Below are positions 40,126 to 48,770 of a stretch of 48,770 bases of DNA, piece after piece (the first letter of the stretch is position 1; each line of letters begins with the position of its first letter). A program made the translations under genes and the position numbers. The notes beneath the pieces are model-generated. The model was not told the DNA's origin, made no database searches, and was given only the letters and a program-made list of their open reading frames with translations. This DNA comes from Phlegmacium glaucopus (Eukaryota; Basidiomycota; Agaricomycetes; Agaricales; Cortinariaceae), in NCBI GenBank assembly GCA_015039465.1, contig MU130354.1, forward strand, positions 303,293 to 352,062, in the 5' to 3' direction.

Positions 40126-41406
40126 AACAGACGCTCTTGATTATATGCTTTGTTTTACTCCAGTCCGACTTGTACTCTGGTCCTCCTTAGGTTCCGAATC
40201 CCGATCCTCTGGTTTGTTGGTTGTTTGGTTCGTTTTGGACTCCTACCCTTCTTTGTCACCACGTCTAGCAAAATGCAAAAAGTTTCTCTGCTTCTGAAGG
40301 GCGATCATAATCTTATGGACTCAACCTCTACCCAGTGCTACTTCACTACGGAAGGACCCATTGTGTATCCGAATTCTTCCACTCGTCTTGTATCTTCTCG
40401 CCCTCTCGCAAATGCCAGTGCTTCCAGTGCTGCCGGATATGCTATCTATATCCTTCAGCAGATAAACAACACGATTCAATTTCCGTCCATTCCTCCAATC
40501 ATGAATAAAACCATTGTACCCAAAAAGCCTTTTGGAAAGCAGTCAAAGAGGTCCTCGTTTGTCAAGATAAACTAGCGCATAAGATGTCCAGCAAAAGGGA
40601 CAAGTACGTAGCCAAATAACCCTTGGTCACTGGTCAGAACTGTAGCAGTTGGCCAGTCCGGCATGCATCCAGTTTAAGCTTAGTACTTGTCTTTTGAAAC
40701 AAGTACTACGTTTTTATTCATGTTGGAGTTGTCCTTGAGAAATGTCGATGAGACTTTCTTATCATTCTTTAGATCTGCCAAGAGAGTTTGACATAACCGT
40801 TGTATATAGTCAAATGTTGCCTGCCGTGGTTGAAGATAGAATAAGATGCTGATCGCTTCTTGCCCTTCTTTCCAACGCTGCTGCCTCCGTTCCTCGTCCC
40901 CTGTTATGCACTTTCCAGTCGAAAGGAAATGAATTCAGATTCGAAGGAACATTCGACCTCATGTACATGTCTGACTGCCACCAGCTCATCTTTCTTTCCT
41001 ATCTTCCCGTTCTTGCGACACAACCTCAGACTTCATTCCATCGTCCACATCCTTCTCTCCATCGTTTCCCTCAGATTGATTCATCACAACTGCATACACG
41101 CGCCTCCACCCACCCAACGTCGTTATACTGTGATCTTCCGCCCTTTCTCCCCCCCTATGGCCATTGGCCTTGATCCATTGAAATAGGCTATCGTGATGCC
41201 AGCGGTAGAAATATTGGTTTTGGTATTATCATCTGGCTCATGGTCGGTATCGGAAGGAAGAGGACAGATATCCTCGTTACCACTGAACGGCATATAGATA
41301 AAGCAGGAGGATATCCAAGCACCGTCACCTCGGAATATGATATTGTATCAGTAGCCTCTTTATGAGCACAAGCGGCGAACTAATTCGTGGTGGTTGATGC
41401 TGAATA
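40126..41406. other. Intergenic upstream of NLR gene; one doubtful small ORF
   Basis: Probable promoter of the minus-strand NLR gene. A plus-strand frame from ATG 40273 to 40575 (100 residues) reads as a plausible but unrecognised protein (QKVSLLLKGDHNLMDST, ending KQSKRSSFVKIN). Another segment, 41188-41365, encodes a short hydrophobic stretch (NIGFGIIIWLMVGIGRKR) without a clear start. Neither is strong enough to call a gene. Confidence 0.35.
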
Positions 41407-41950
41407 TTGTCACCACCGCTGATGTGCGCTTCGTCGTCGTCATCATCTAAAGAAGACGATCCCGATTCCGGTTTAAACGACAAGGAGGTCTATGTCACTG
41501 ATAACGACCTCGACCTCGAAACAGAATCTGATTGTGACTGCCATGAACTCCCTAGCAGACACAAGTGGCGTCGTTACGAAGCAGAAACAGATGGGGACAT
41601 CTCCAAATCCACCTCTATTTTACCATTTTGACGCGAATAGAAGTTGAAAAGTGAAGAATCACTAGTTCCGCTATCCGTGTTAGCGCTGGTAGTAGTGCCA
41701 GGAACATCGGTTCTTGTCGTTCTGGTCCTCATCCTCAAAGTGGATGCCAAAATCGCACTGCCAGTGCTAGTACCAACAGTAAATGAAATCGGGAAAACCA
41801 GAGGTCAAAGTAGCAGAAGTAGTCGTGTCCGACATCGTTCTAGGATCGAAAACGGATATAGCGAGAGCCATTTCAGTGAGGGACGTTGTTGCGACCAGTG
41901 TTAAAGGTCGTGGTCGTGGTGGTCGTGATATTCGTATTTCATCTTCATCT
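41407..41950 (+). other. Overlapping open frames, coding status unresolved
   Basis: A 74-residue acidic frame (41407-41631, with SSSSSSKEDDPDSG) and frames at 41644-41904 and 41783-42154 follow one another in different phases. They might be exons of an unknown gene, or noise. No domain recognised. Confidence 0.25.
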
Positions 41951-43036
41951 TCAATCTGTCCAATTTTTTATCAAACTACCCACTGGTTCATGCTCCTGCC
42001 AGGCCCAACCTGCCTTCGTCGTCTCGCTGGTCTTCCTCCCGGTGTAGTGATCCATAAACTGGTCCATAAATCGATCCACGTCACCATCACCATCACTGGC
42101 ATCGTCATAATCGTGTACTTCCGCACCCACGACGCTATCGCCTTGGGTATATAGGTATTCATAAACCCTTGCAGCAAGTCCATGAGTCGCATCAAGTACA
42201 ACACCCATCCCAGACAAAGCCGGAGGTGAAGCTGAGCCCAAGTCTATAGCACCCGCCAATGGAGGCGTCCCATTACTTTCAAGGACTGACGACCGTGATA
42301 TCAACTGGGTCAGCGGTGGAGACCTGGGAGGTGATCTCAACTCAGTCGTTATTCCCTTCCTATCATACCCATAAACAACTACAACCTCCGACCCAAGCGC
42401 CAATATCTGACTTGGCAATAGAGGTTTCTGACCCAGAGGGATAGCTTGAAAAGTCAAAGCGCTAGAGGTAAGAGCTAACGAGACACTGGGTGGCGGATGT
42501 ACGCTTGCATGCGCCTTTGTGTGTGTGAGGATGAAGCAGTGATGGAAGAAGTACAATGCCGAAGAGGAGGGGAGGACATCCAAACTCTTGACGTAGAGGC
42601 CGACAAACCAAACTCAACTGCCTACCAACCTGTCCTCCAAACCCCGACGATAGTTCTTCCGGTCGCATTCGCAAACGGATCGTCCAACAAAACGTTGGGT
42701 GGTAGAGAATTACATGGTGAAGGCATCTGGGTCACATCCAAGTTGGGATTTGAAGTTTGCCGTGGCGTTTGTATTTATAGAGGCCAGAACGGGGTTGACT
42801 ATTGGTTTTGCTTCAGTGTTCACATGAAGATCCCATGGTGTATAATCAGATAAAAAAGAAAGAGGCTGTATAGCAGATGTTTTTGTAACCGTGGTCGTAG
42901 TTATTATACAAAGTAGAGGATGTTGGCGAAGGAAGTGCCAACGAAATCTTGCATTGGATAGTGTAGTGCTGTTGGCGTTGTAGAAGATGATGAAACTGAA
43001 GATGCTGATAATACTGATAACGAACGTAGTCACCAT
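41951..43036 (-). CDS. Unknown protein, possibly with N-terminal membrane anchor (tentative)
   Basis: Two long minus-strand frames in series: 42710-43036 and 41951-42583. The first starts Met with a hydrophobic helix (FVISIISIFSFIIFY), fitting a signal anchor, followed by N-T sites. The second is 210 residues without stops and includes EVVVVYGYDRKG, a Pro/Ser-rich linker and an acidic DYDDASDGDGDVDRFMDQF. I could not fix the junction between them; a short exon around 42600-42720 (PPNVLLDDPFANATGR) may lie between. Family not recognised. The overlapping plus-strand frames are the alternative. Confidence 0.4.
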
Positions 43037-43246
43037 CGATCCAAACCTAGGTAGGGTCGGATTCGCATGACTCTGACTATGTCGAAAGCCGATTTATGGC
43101 TAATGAAGTGACTCGTGACCCTCAGGAAAAACGAATGTCAGGTCAAAGTCAGGTCAACGTCACACGGAGTCATGTTGCTTTACTAAACTCTGACTAAATT
43201 ACAAAATTTTTGACTAGTACTTGACAATGTAAGTCAATCAATAGTC
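43037..43246. repeat. GTCA/AGTC-rich DNA left of TIR element
   Basis: Repeated GGTCA, AGTCA and GACT words (43135-43250), matching the AGTC-rich DNA at 44270-44550 on the other side of the element. The TIR element appears inserted in this satellite-like stretch. Confidence 0.5.
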
Positions 43247-43253
43247 AATCACC

Positions 43254-44201
43254 CCCAGTGAAAATTGGATCGAAGTAGATCGAATTAAATCGAATTAAAT
43301 AGTACCTTTCTATTTTCTTCGATCTAATTCGATGCAATTCGGAAAATGACACACTTAGTTATATTTTATTCGACGTTGAATCGAATAAGATCGAATACCA
43401 TCAAATACCATCGAATTAGGTCTAATAAATAGTTTTATAATTGATATATCCTTGGTCCTACTATATATGCAGTAAATTCAATAATATGAAAATGTATTAT
43501 ATTAAGTCATTAGTACAGATAATAGTAAATACAGAATACATAAGGATGCCGTGTATATACTAAACTATGCAGTCAGCACAGATGCATCTACCAATGTCGA
43601 CGGGAAAAGCGCAGGGTGGACATGAGCTGTTGCCGTCGCCGCATCGCGTCACATTTCTGTTGTGCTAGGTGTCGTTATCCCCGTAGCTGCAGTCAGCCCC
43701 CCGTCCCTGCAATCGTATCTACCCTGCTCGCAGCGGTAGCGAGGTTGTTGTCGTGGCCAGTCACTTTGTACTGTCGCTGCTCATTGTTGCCTGCCCTTGG
43801 TCATTCAGGAAGAATACGACCTAAAATCATGATATAAGCATCTATATAGTAAATGATAACTTACTTTGTGGAGGAATGAGCCACAAGCCAGGAAGGGATG
43901 GCAGAAAGATGATTGATGTATGTAGCTAAAGGGAAAGAATAATGTCGGTCTAAGTGTGGGCATGTTTGCAGCATTATGCGTTGAGGGACTTTGAAAAAAA
44001 AAATCAAGTCAGACGACACGTCACACGGGGACATGTGCGGGACACAGGACGACACATCGACGCAGTGTGCATCGCTACATACATGCATGTGCCCGTTTAC
44101 ATGGCTTTGTAAGCATGAATTCGATGGGAAACTATTTAATTCGACTTTTGACACACTTTCTTTGATTTAATTCGATTTAATTATATCCACTTTTCACTGG
44201 G
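43254..44201. mobile_element. 948-bp TIR element with perfect 7-bp target duplication
   Basis: Left end CCCAGTGAAAATTGGATC and right end, read inward, CCCAGTGAAAAGTGGAT, both followed by ATCGAATTAAATcG-like subterminal repeats. Flanked by identical AATCACC (43247-43253 and 44202-44208). The TCGAAT word recurs many times in both subterminal regions. No transposase is recognised; short frames inside (43616-43837 plus, 43861-44154 minus) lack domains. A 7-bp duplication does not fit the usual hAT (8), mariner (TA) or MULE (9) lengths. Confidence 0.75.
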
Positions 44202-44339
44202 AATCACCACCTCATACAATTTGGAATGTATAGTCATGTAAATGTACACCAAACATCATATAATAGTCACAAGTAGTCCAATGGTCAACGTCAGCATGTA
44301 GTCGTGCTCCATTGACTTGTAGTCAGGTAATGGTCAAGA

Positions 44340-44550
44340 CACGTAACATTTCAGTCATTTAATAGTCGTTTAAAAGTCATTTAATAGTCGTTTAAAAGTC
44401 ATTTAATAGTCATTTAATAGTCATTTAAAGTCATTTAAAAGTCATTTAATAGTCATTTAATAGTCATTTAAAGTCATTTAAAAGTCATTTAAAAGTCATT
44501 TAAAAGTCGTTTAAAAGTCGTTTAAAAGTCGTTCAAAAGTCATTTGATTA
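44340..44550. repeat. 11-bp satellite (AGTCATTTAAA/T), about 18 copies
   Basis: Head-to-tail AGTCATTTAAT, AGTCGTTTAAA and AGTCATTTAAA units of mostly 11 bp (a few 10 bp). AT-rich, noncoding. Not a CRISPR array: there are no unique spacers and the organism is eukaryotic. Confidence 0.9.
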
Positions 44551-44754
44551 TCAACATAAAATATAAATCTAGGTGCAGGGGCAACAGCTACCAATAATCA
44601 GGATTCAAAATTAAGACTGCGGGGCCTCCAGGACATGGACTTTGTGGCCAAGGGATGTTAAGGAATAGCCAAAGCAGTCGTGGTCAACTTGGATGACCAG
44701 GACTGCCATCCGCGACGTCGACAACCTTCGAGTTACCAGCCTTCTAGGGTTACC

Positions 44755-44880
44755 AAAGTTCAGTTCAGTTCAGTTCTTCACCTCCTCAGCCTGAACTGAA
44801 CTGAACTGTTTGCATATGGTCCTGAACTGAACTGAACCATTTAAGAACTGGTTCAAACTGAACTGAACTGAAGAACCATT
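44755..44880. repeat. Pentamer microsatellite in inverted halves
   Basis: (AGTTC)n at 44758-44778, followed by (CTGAA)n at about 44792-44808, 44823-44838 and 44853-44873. The halves are complementary, so the region can fold into a hairpin. Confidence 0.85.
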
Positions 44881-45104
44881 ATAAAATCTGAAATTTTTCC
44901 TTTTTCTGAAAATTTATTGTACAAAGACCTTCCTTAGCCCTTAGCCACTTGATTTCCACTCATATATGATCTCAGAACTCCTTTAGAACACAGAAAACCA
45001 TTGTTTTATATTTATTTTCCTAAATAGGCAGTACCAATCTATGCTGACATAATAACATCACATACCAAGTCTGGCCATTACCTCCTTCCTTAGCCACAAG
45101 CCAT

Positions 45105-45195
45105 GAACCCGTGCCTTCGGCACGGCACCGCTCCGCTTTGCCGGCCTACAGCACGGATTCAGGGCTTGCCGGGGGCTCCGCCCCCTGGACCCCTG
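45105..45195. repeat. Two perfect GC-rich hairpins in AT-rich DNA
   Basis: CCGTGCCTTCGGCACGG (45109-45125; 7-bp stem, 3-nt loop) and GGGGGCTCCGCCCCC (45171-45185; 6-bp stem, 3-nt loop), followed by CTGGACCCCTGG. They stand out sharply from the AT-rich surroundings. Possible transposon-end hairpin or terminator-like fold; unassigned. Confidence 0.7.
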
Positions 45196-46185
45196 GCTGC
45201 ATCACAACAGTGGACTCAGTGAAAAATCCTAATAGCAAACTCAGTTGAAAATCCTAATGGTAGACCCTGTTTCAAGTCCTAATAGTAACTCAGTTGAAAA
45301 TCCTAATGGTAGACTTTTAACCTTCTCTTTTGTTTCGAGTTCCCTAGAATACCTTCTACAAGACACACACAAGTACTAAATATATATCTGGTAAGTCTAC
45401 TCTTTTTACATCTTTTACTTTTAATTCACTTTTTATCTATTTTATCTTCTCCCTACCTTACTAATTATAAATACAAACCACTCTCGTCCTACAACTAATT
45501 AACTCACTGTCCTCTCTTCCTAAATACTAAATACTGACTCCTAAATGTGTTGTTGTCTTTAGGGAAGGAGGACTTTGAGGACATACCGTTACATACTATC
45601 CCCACACAGTCCCCTTAGAGTGTTAACAAGTGGACAGAGGTTGTGTGGAGTCCTGTCTTATACTATAATGTTGTAACTATTCTTATTTAAATACTACCCA
45701 GTTCTACGAGTAAGTGTTGACTACTACTAATAACCGATATAAACTACTGAGAGAGAAGAAGTCTCACACTACCCATCTACAAGTATCAGACTCTACGAGT
45801 CTACCCAGATGATAATGATTCATATTAACCTCATTTTCATTCTTGATTTCTCTTTTCTCTTTCCAAGAATACTAAATATTACCAAGATCTACACAAGTTC
45901 AAGTCTTTTACTTTCATAAAATTCACATTAAATTCACTTTTTCCCTATTTTATTTAACTAAACTCAATAAATCTACAAAATGATTATAATAAATCTATCC
46001 CATCCTAACTATTTTTACCGAAGAGTTGAAAAAAGTTCTCATCTTTTATTTTCTCTTACACAAACACTATTTTACCTGATAAAACACAACACGAGTCCCG
46101 ACACTAAACAACTGACTCACATCCACCTACCCGTCTATATATTTATGAGAGAAGACGAGTCTAATCAACTGAGAACCCTATAGTC
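45196..46185. other. AT-rich repeat DNA without gene
   Basis: Contains repeated AACTCAGTTGAAAATCCTAA and GGTAGAC words (45215-45325), related to the 25-bp minisatellite that follows. The frame at 45980-46183 has no recognisable domain. Confidence 0.4.
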
Positions 46186-46189
46186 CACC

Positions 46190-46561
46190 TCAGATGATAA
46201 CCCTATAGTCTGACTCAGATGGTAATCCTAAATTTGACCCAGATGGTAATCCTAAACTTTGACCCAGATGGTAATCCTAAACTTTGACCCAGATGGTAAT
46301 CCTAAACTTTGACCCAGATGGTAATCCTAAACTTTGACTCAGATGGTAATCCTAAACTTTGACCCAGATGGTAATCCTAAACTTTGACCCAGATGGTAAT
46401 CCTAAACTTTGACTCAGATGGTAATCCTAAACTTTGACTCAGATGGTAATCCTAAACTTTGACCCAGATGGTAATCCTAAAATTTGACTCAGATGGTAAT
46501 CCTAAACTTTGACTCAATGATAATCCTGAACTTTGACCAAAAAAAAAAAAAAAAAAAAAAA
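46190..46561 (+). repeat. 25-bp minisatellite ending in poly-A
   Basis: About 13 head-to-tail copies of GATGGTAATCCTAAACTTTG plus ACCCA (exact 25-bp period, with ACTCA variants), ending at a run of about 23 A (46539-46561). A poly-A right after a repeat is seen at 3' ends of retroposed sequences; this is suggestive only. Confidence 0.88.
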
Positions 46562-47165
46562 AATACTTTTATTATATGTGTGAATTACACTCACCCTTGT
46601 ATTCTAACCTTCTACTTATCTCTAAGACAGACAAAGACACAAAATTAAACTCACTTACCCTCCTACCAATGTTATTGTTACACCCACCCTTCTATTTAGT
46701 TCTGTCTCTCCACCTACAACTACCCTCCCTTATAATTGTTACACTCACCCTTCTATTTAGTTCTGTCTCTCCACCTACCTCTACCCTCCCTTATACCAAT
46801 CTATCCATATCTACTCACCCCACCACCACCATTCTACTCCGACATGGTACTCTTAATCCTTGTACCCTACTCTTCTACTCCAATTTTATTTTTATTATAT
46901 GTGTGAATTACACTGTCTATCCACTTACCCTTGTATTCTTTTACAGTCTATTTAACTCTTATTTTTTGTTCTAACCTTCCTACTTATCTCAATAAAACTC
47001 ACCAATCTTATTGTCCCCTACCAATCTTATTGTTACACTCACCCTTCTATTTAGTTCTGTCTCTCTACCTACCTCTACCCTTATACCAATCTACCCGTAT
47101 CTACTCACTCCGTCCATTTTTTCCTATATCTTCTCATCCCATGTTCCTATTTCTTCATCTTTAAA
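46562..47165. repeat. Imperfect CT-rich repeats
   Basis: CACCCTTCTATTTAGTTCTG with CTCTCCACCTAC recurs near 46683, 46745 and 47040, and TTTTATTATATGTGTGAATT near 46567 and 46890. The long plus-strand frame here (46576-46974) is a translation of these repeats, not a gene. Confidence 0.7.
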
Positions 47166-47610
47166 TTAACTGTGTAGATAGATAAATGTACCATGGAACA
47201 CCCCACAAAAATACAAACAAAAAATACACCCTGGGTTAATGATGATTGAAAAAAAAATTACAGCAGATCCCAAAAGACAGGCTATAGCTGTTCAAAAATG
47301 CGAAATTAAAACACAGAAAAAGACAATATATATCACAGCCAATTAAATAGTAAGGAGGTTGGCAGATAGGAGATCAAAAAGCGAAAATTGAACACAGAAA
47401 ATGAGCAGGTTACTGGCAGAATTGACCAACAACCCAGGTTTGAAAGGCAAGTTACTGTGATGTCACAGTTATGTCACGATATGTGACGTTCGTGACACTG
47501 GGCTAACAGTATAATGGGACGACGGTGTGGGAGCAGCTGACCAATATAAAATTATTACAAATGCTTATAAATGCTTATATAATGCTTAGAAATAAATCCG
47601 ACATCATTGA
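47166..47610. other. AT-rich DNA, no gene
   Basis: Poly-A-rich stretches and a small palindrome-like TGTCACGATATGTGACG near 47474. Nothing else recognised. Confidence 0.4.
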
Positions 47611-47621
47611 TACCCCCAACC

Positions 47622-47812
47622 TTCCCAGGCCTTTGTCGCATTGTTTATAGAGATCATCACAATCATCATTGATACCCCATCACTTTCCCAGGCACATCGT
47701 CGCATTCTTCTTAGATTCCCAGGCCTTTGTCGCATTGTTTATAGAGATCACCACGATCATCATTGATACCCCATCACTTTTCCAGGCACATCATCACATT
47801 CTTCTTAGATGT
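47622..47812. repeat. 94-bp tandem repeat, two copies
   Basis: TTCCCAGGCCTTTGTCGCAT recurs at about 47622 and 47716, and each copy continues through ATCATTGATACCCCATCACT and CACATTCTTCTTAGAT-type text. The copies differ mainly by C/T and G/A changes. Confidence 0.85.
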
Positions 47813-48770
47813 GTGTCACTTTTTGAAAAATTTCACAACCAAGTCGCCGAGTTCTTCTTCGGTACCCTTCCCATGTTCGACATTGCTTACATACACCTAT
47901 AATAGGATCAAATTTTGATTTTTTTTTTCGCAACCAAGTCTGTTCTCTACCACCATGTGCCTTCTCTAATTCCCCCTCTTCTCCTGCACTTCCCACTCGA
48001 AAACACTGAATCTAGGTAAGTAAGTCACAGTTTCTCTTTTCTAGATCACAGTACTGATCCCACACCAAGGCAATGGAAACAACTGGGGTGCATGCCTTGT
48101 GGCAACCACCCCAGCTTCAACTTGGACAACGTAAAAGCAACTCTCTGGCTTCGCAATCGGTAACAGCAAGTTTGTTCATAGGTGCAGATGGGCAAAGGAA
48201 GGTGAAGGATTGCAACAGAAGGGTGGACATATGGTTAGATATACTATTACTATTAGTTATGATACCTCAGTACCTTGTCAGTATCAAGTATAAAATAAAA
48301 TTTGAATTCATTGGAAATTCTGAATAGTAAAGGAAATTGAAGCTCGATACAGGTGTCATATTAAATATACATATACATATCTAAAAAGATTTGACTAGAT
48401 TTGACTATATTTACGAATGAAGAATATCTGAGAAGTGTCTCATTCCTCGAGTTGTAACGATTTACATATATTTACACCGGTATACTAGTTTTTATTCGTT
48501 TTAACTCAAGCTAACCCTCTCTGGTCCGAACTGATTTTGACTGGGAATGAAGTCAAAAGTGGTGCACGTGATTTGGAGCTCAACTTGACATGCATGCACC
48601 TAAATTTCACAGAAGCATCCACATCACATCGGATACTCCTAAATTAGATATATAATACATTTAAGGATCTGAATCCCAATAGAAATATGTTCTCTCTAAG
48701 AACAGCTGAGAAGACCCTTCAATTATTGCGTTCAGAGGAGATGAAGATGATTTCGAAGTCCGAAGATTAC
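47813..48770. other. Right end of window, no gene recognised
   Basis: A plus-strand frame 48073-48327 (METTGVHALWQPP start) has no recognised domain and weak coding character. The last 70 bases are less AT-rich and could begin a gene beyond the window. Confidence 0.35.

Noticed and set aside
44340..44550. CRISPR-like regular repeat
   Set aside because: Continuous 11-bp satellite without spacers, in a eukaryotic genome.
46576..46974. 132-residue plus-strand frame
   Set aside because: Translation of CT-rich imperfect repeats.

Overview
The window looks like nuclear DNA of a mushroom-forming basidiomycete (Agaricomycetes). The signs are class I hydrophobins with three short introns, introns of mostly 50-80 nt with fungal branch points, two STAND/NLR-type NTPases of the kind that is abundant in these fungi, and a fragment of a KDZ/Plavaka-associated transposon protein. 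Gene models below were built by hand from splice signals, reading phase and protein family resemblance; no search was run.

Layout. 1-6.5 kb: two tandem class I hydrophobin genes (the first cut by the window edge), each followed by a copy of the same decayed ORF; then a J-domain membrane protein and a tandem pair of small unknown paralogues. 6.5-12.3 kb: a transposon-protein relic, a five-exon NACHT NTPase, a tRNA-Ile(AAT) gene and a disordered S/T-P-rich protein. 12.6-22.7 kb: a repeat island, much of it almost free of CpG. It holds poly-C SINE-like units, a solo LTR with perfect target duplication, a second LTR, a NIMA-kinase-like fragment, a 126-bp minisatellite, a hAT-like element, a further TIR element and a mariner-like MITE. 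It ends near a second, identical tRNA-Ile in opposite orientation. 23.2-33 kb: a CpG-normal block of housekeeping genes: RNA polymerase III subunit RPC25, a mitochondrial pyrimidine-nucleotide carrier (RIM2 type), the SCF substrate receptor CDC4 (F-box/WD40), and a 16-exon siderophore-iron MFS transporter. 34.4-36.5 kb: more CpG-poor transposon DNA with two LTRs. 36.7-40.1 kb: an NB-ARC protein with about ten nearly identical 42-residue kinesin-light-chain-type TPRs. 40.1-48.8 kb: poorly coding DNA with a 948-bp TIR element carrying a perfect 7-bp duplication, several satellites and a poly-A tract.

The most interesting reading is at large scale. CpG-depleted, apparently once-methylated transposon islands alternate with normal genic DNA, and one such boundary falls inside the NB-ARC/TPR gene: its 5' exons have normal CpG while its NTPase and TPR part is CpG-poor and internally repetitive. 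Both NLR genes also share a short N-terminal N-x-[IL]-I-x-G-x-x-F-V motif. The RPC25 and carrier genes are divergent; the other genes show no clear functional clustering.
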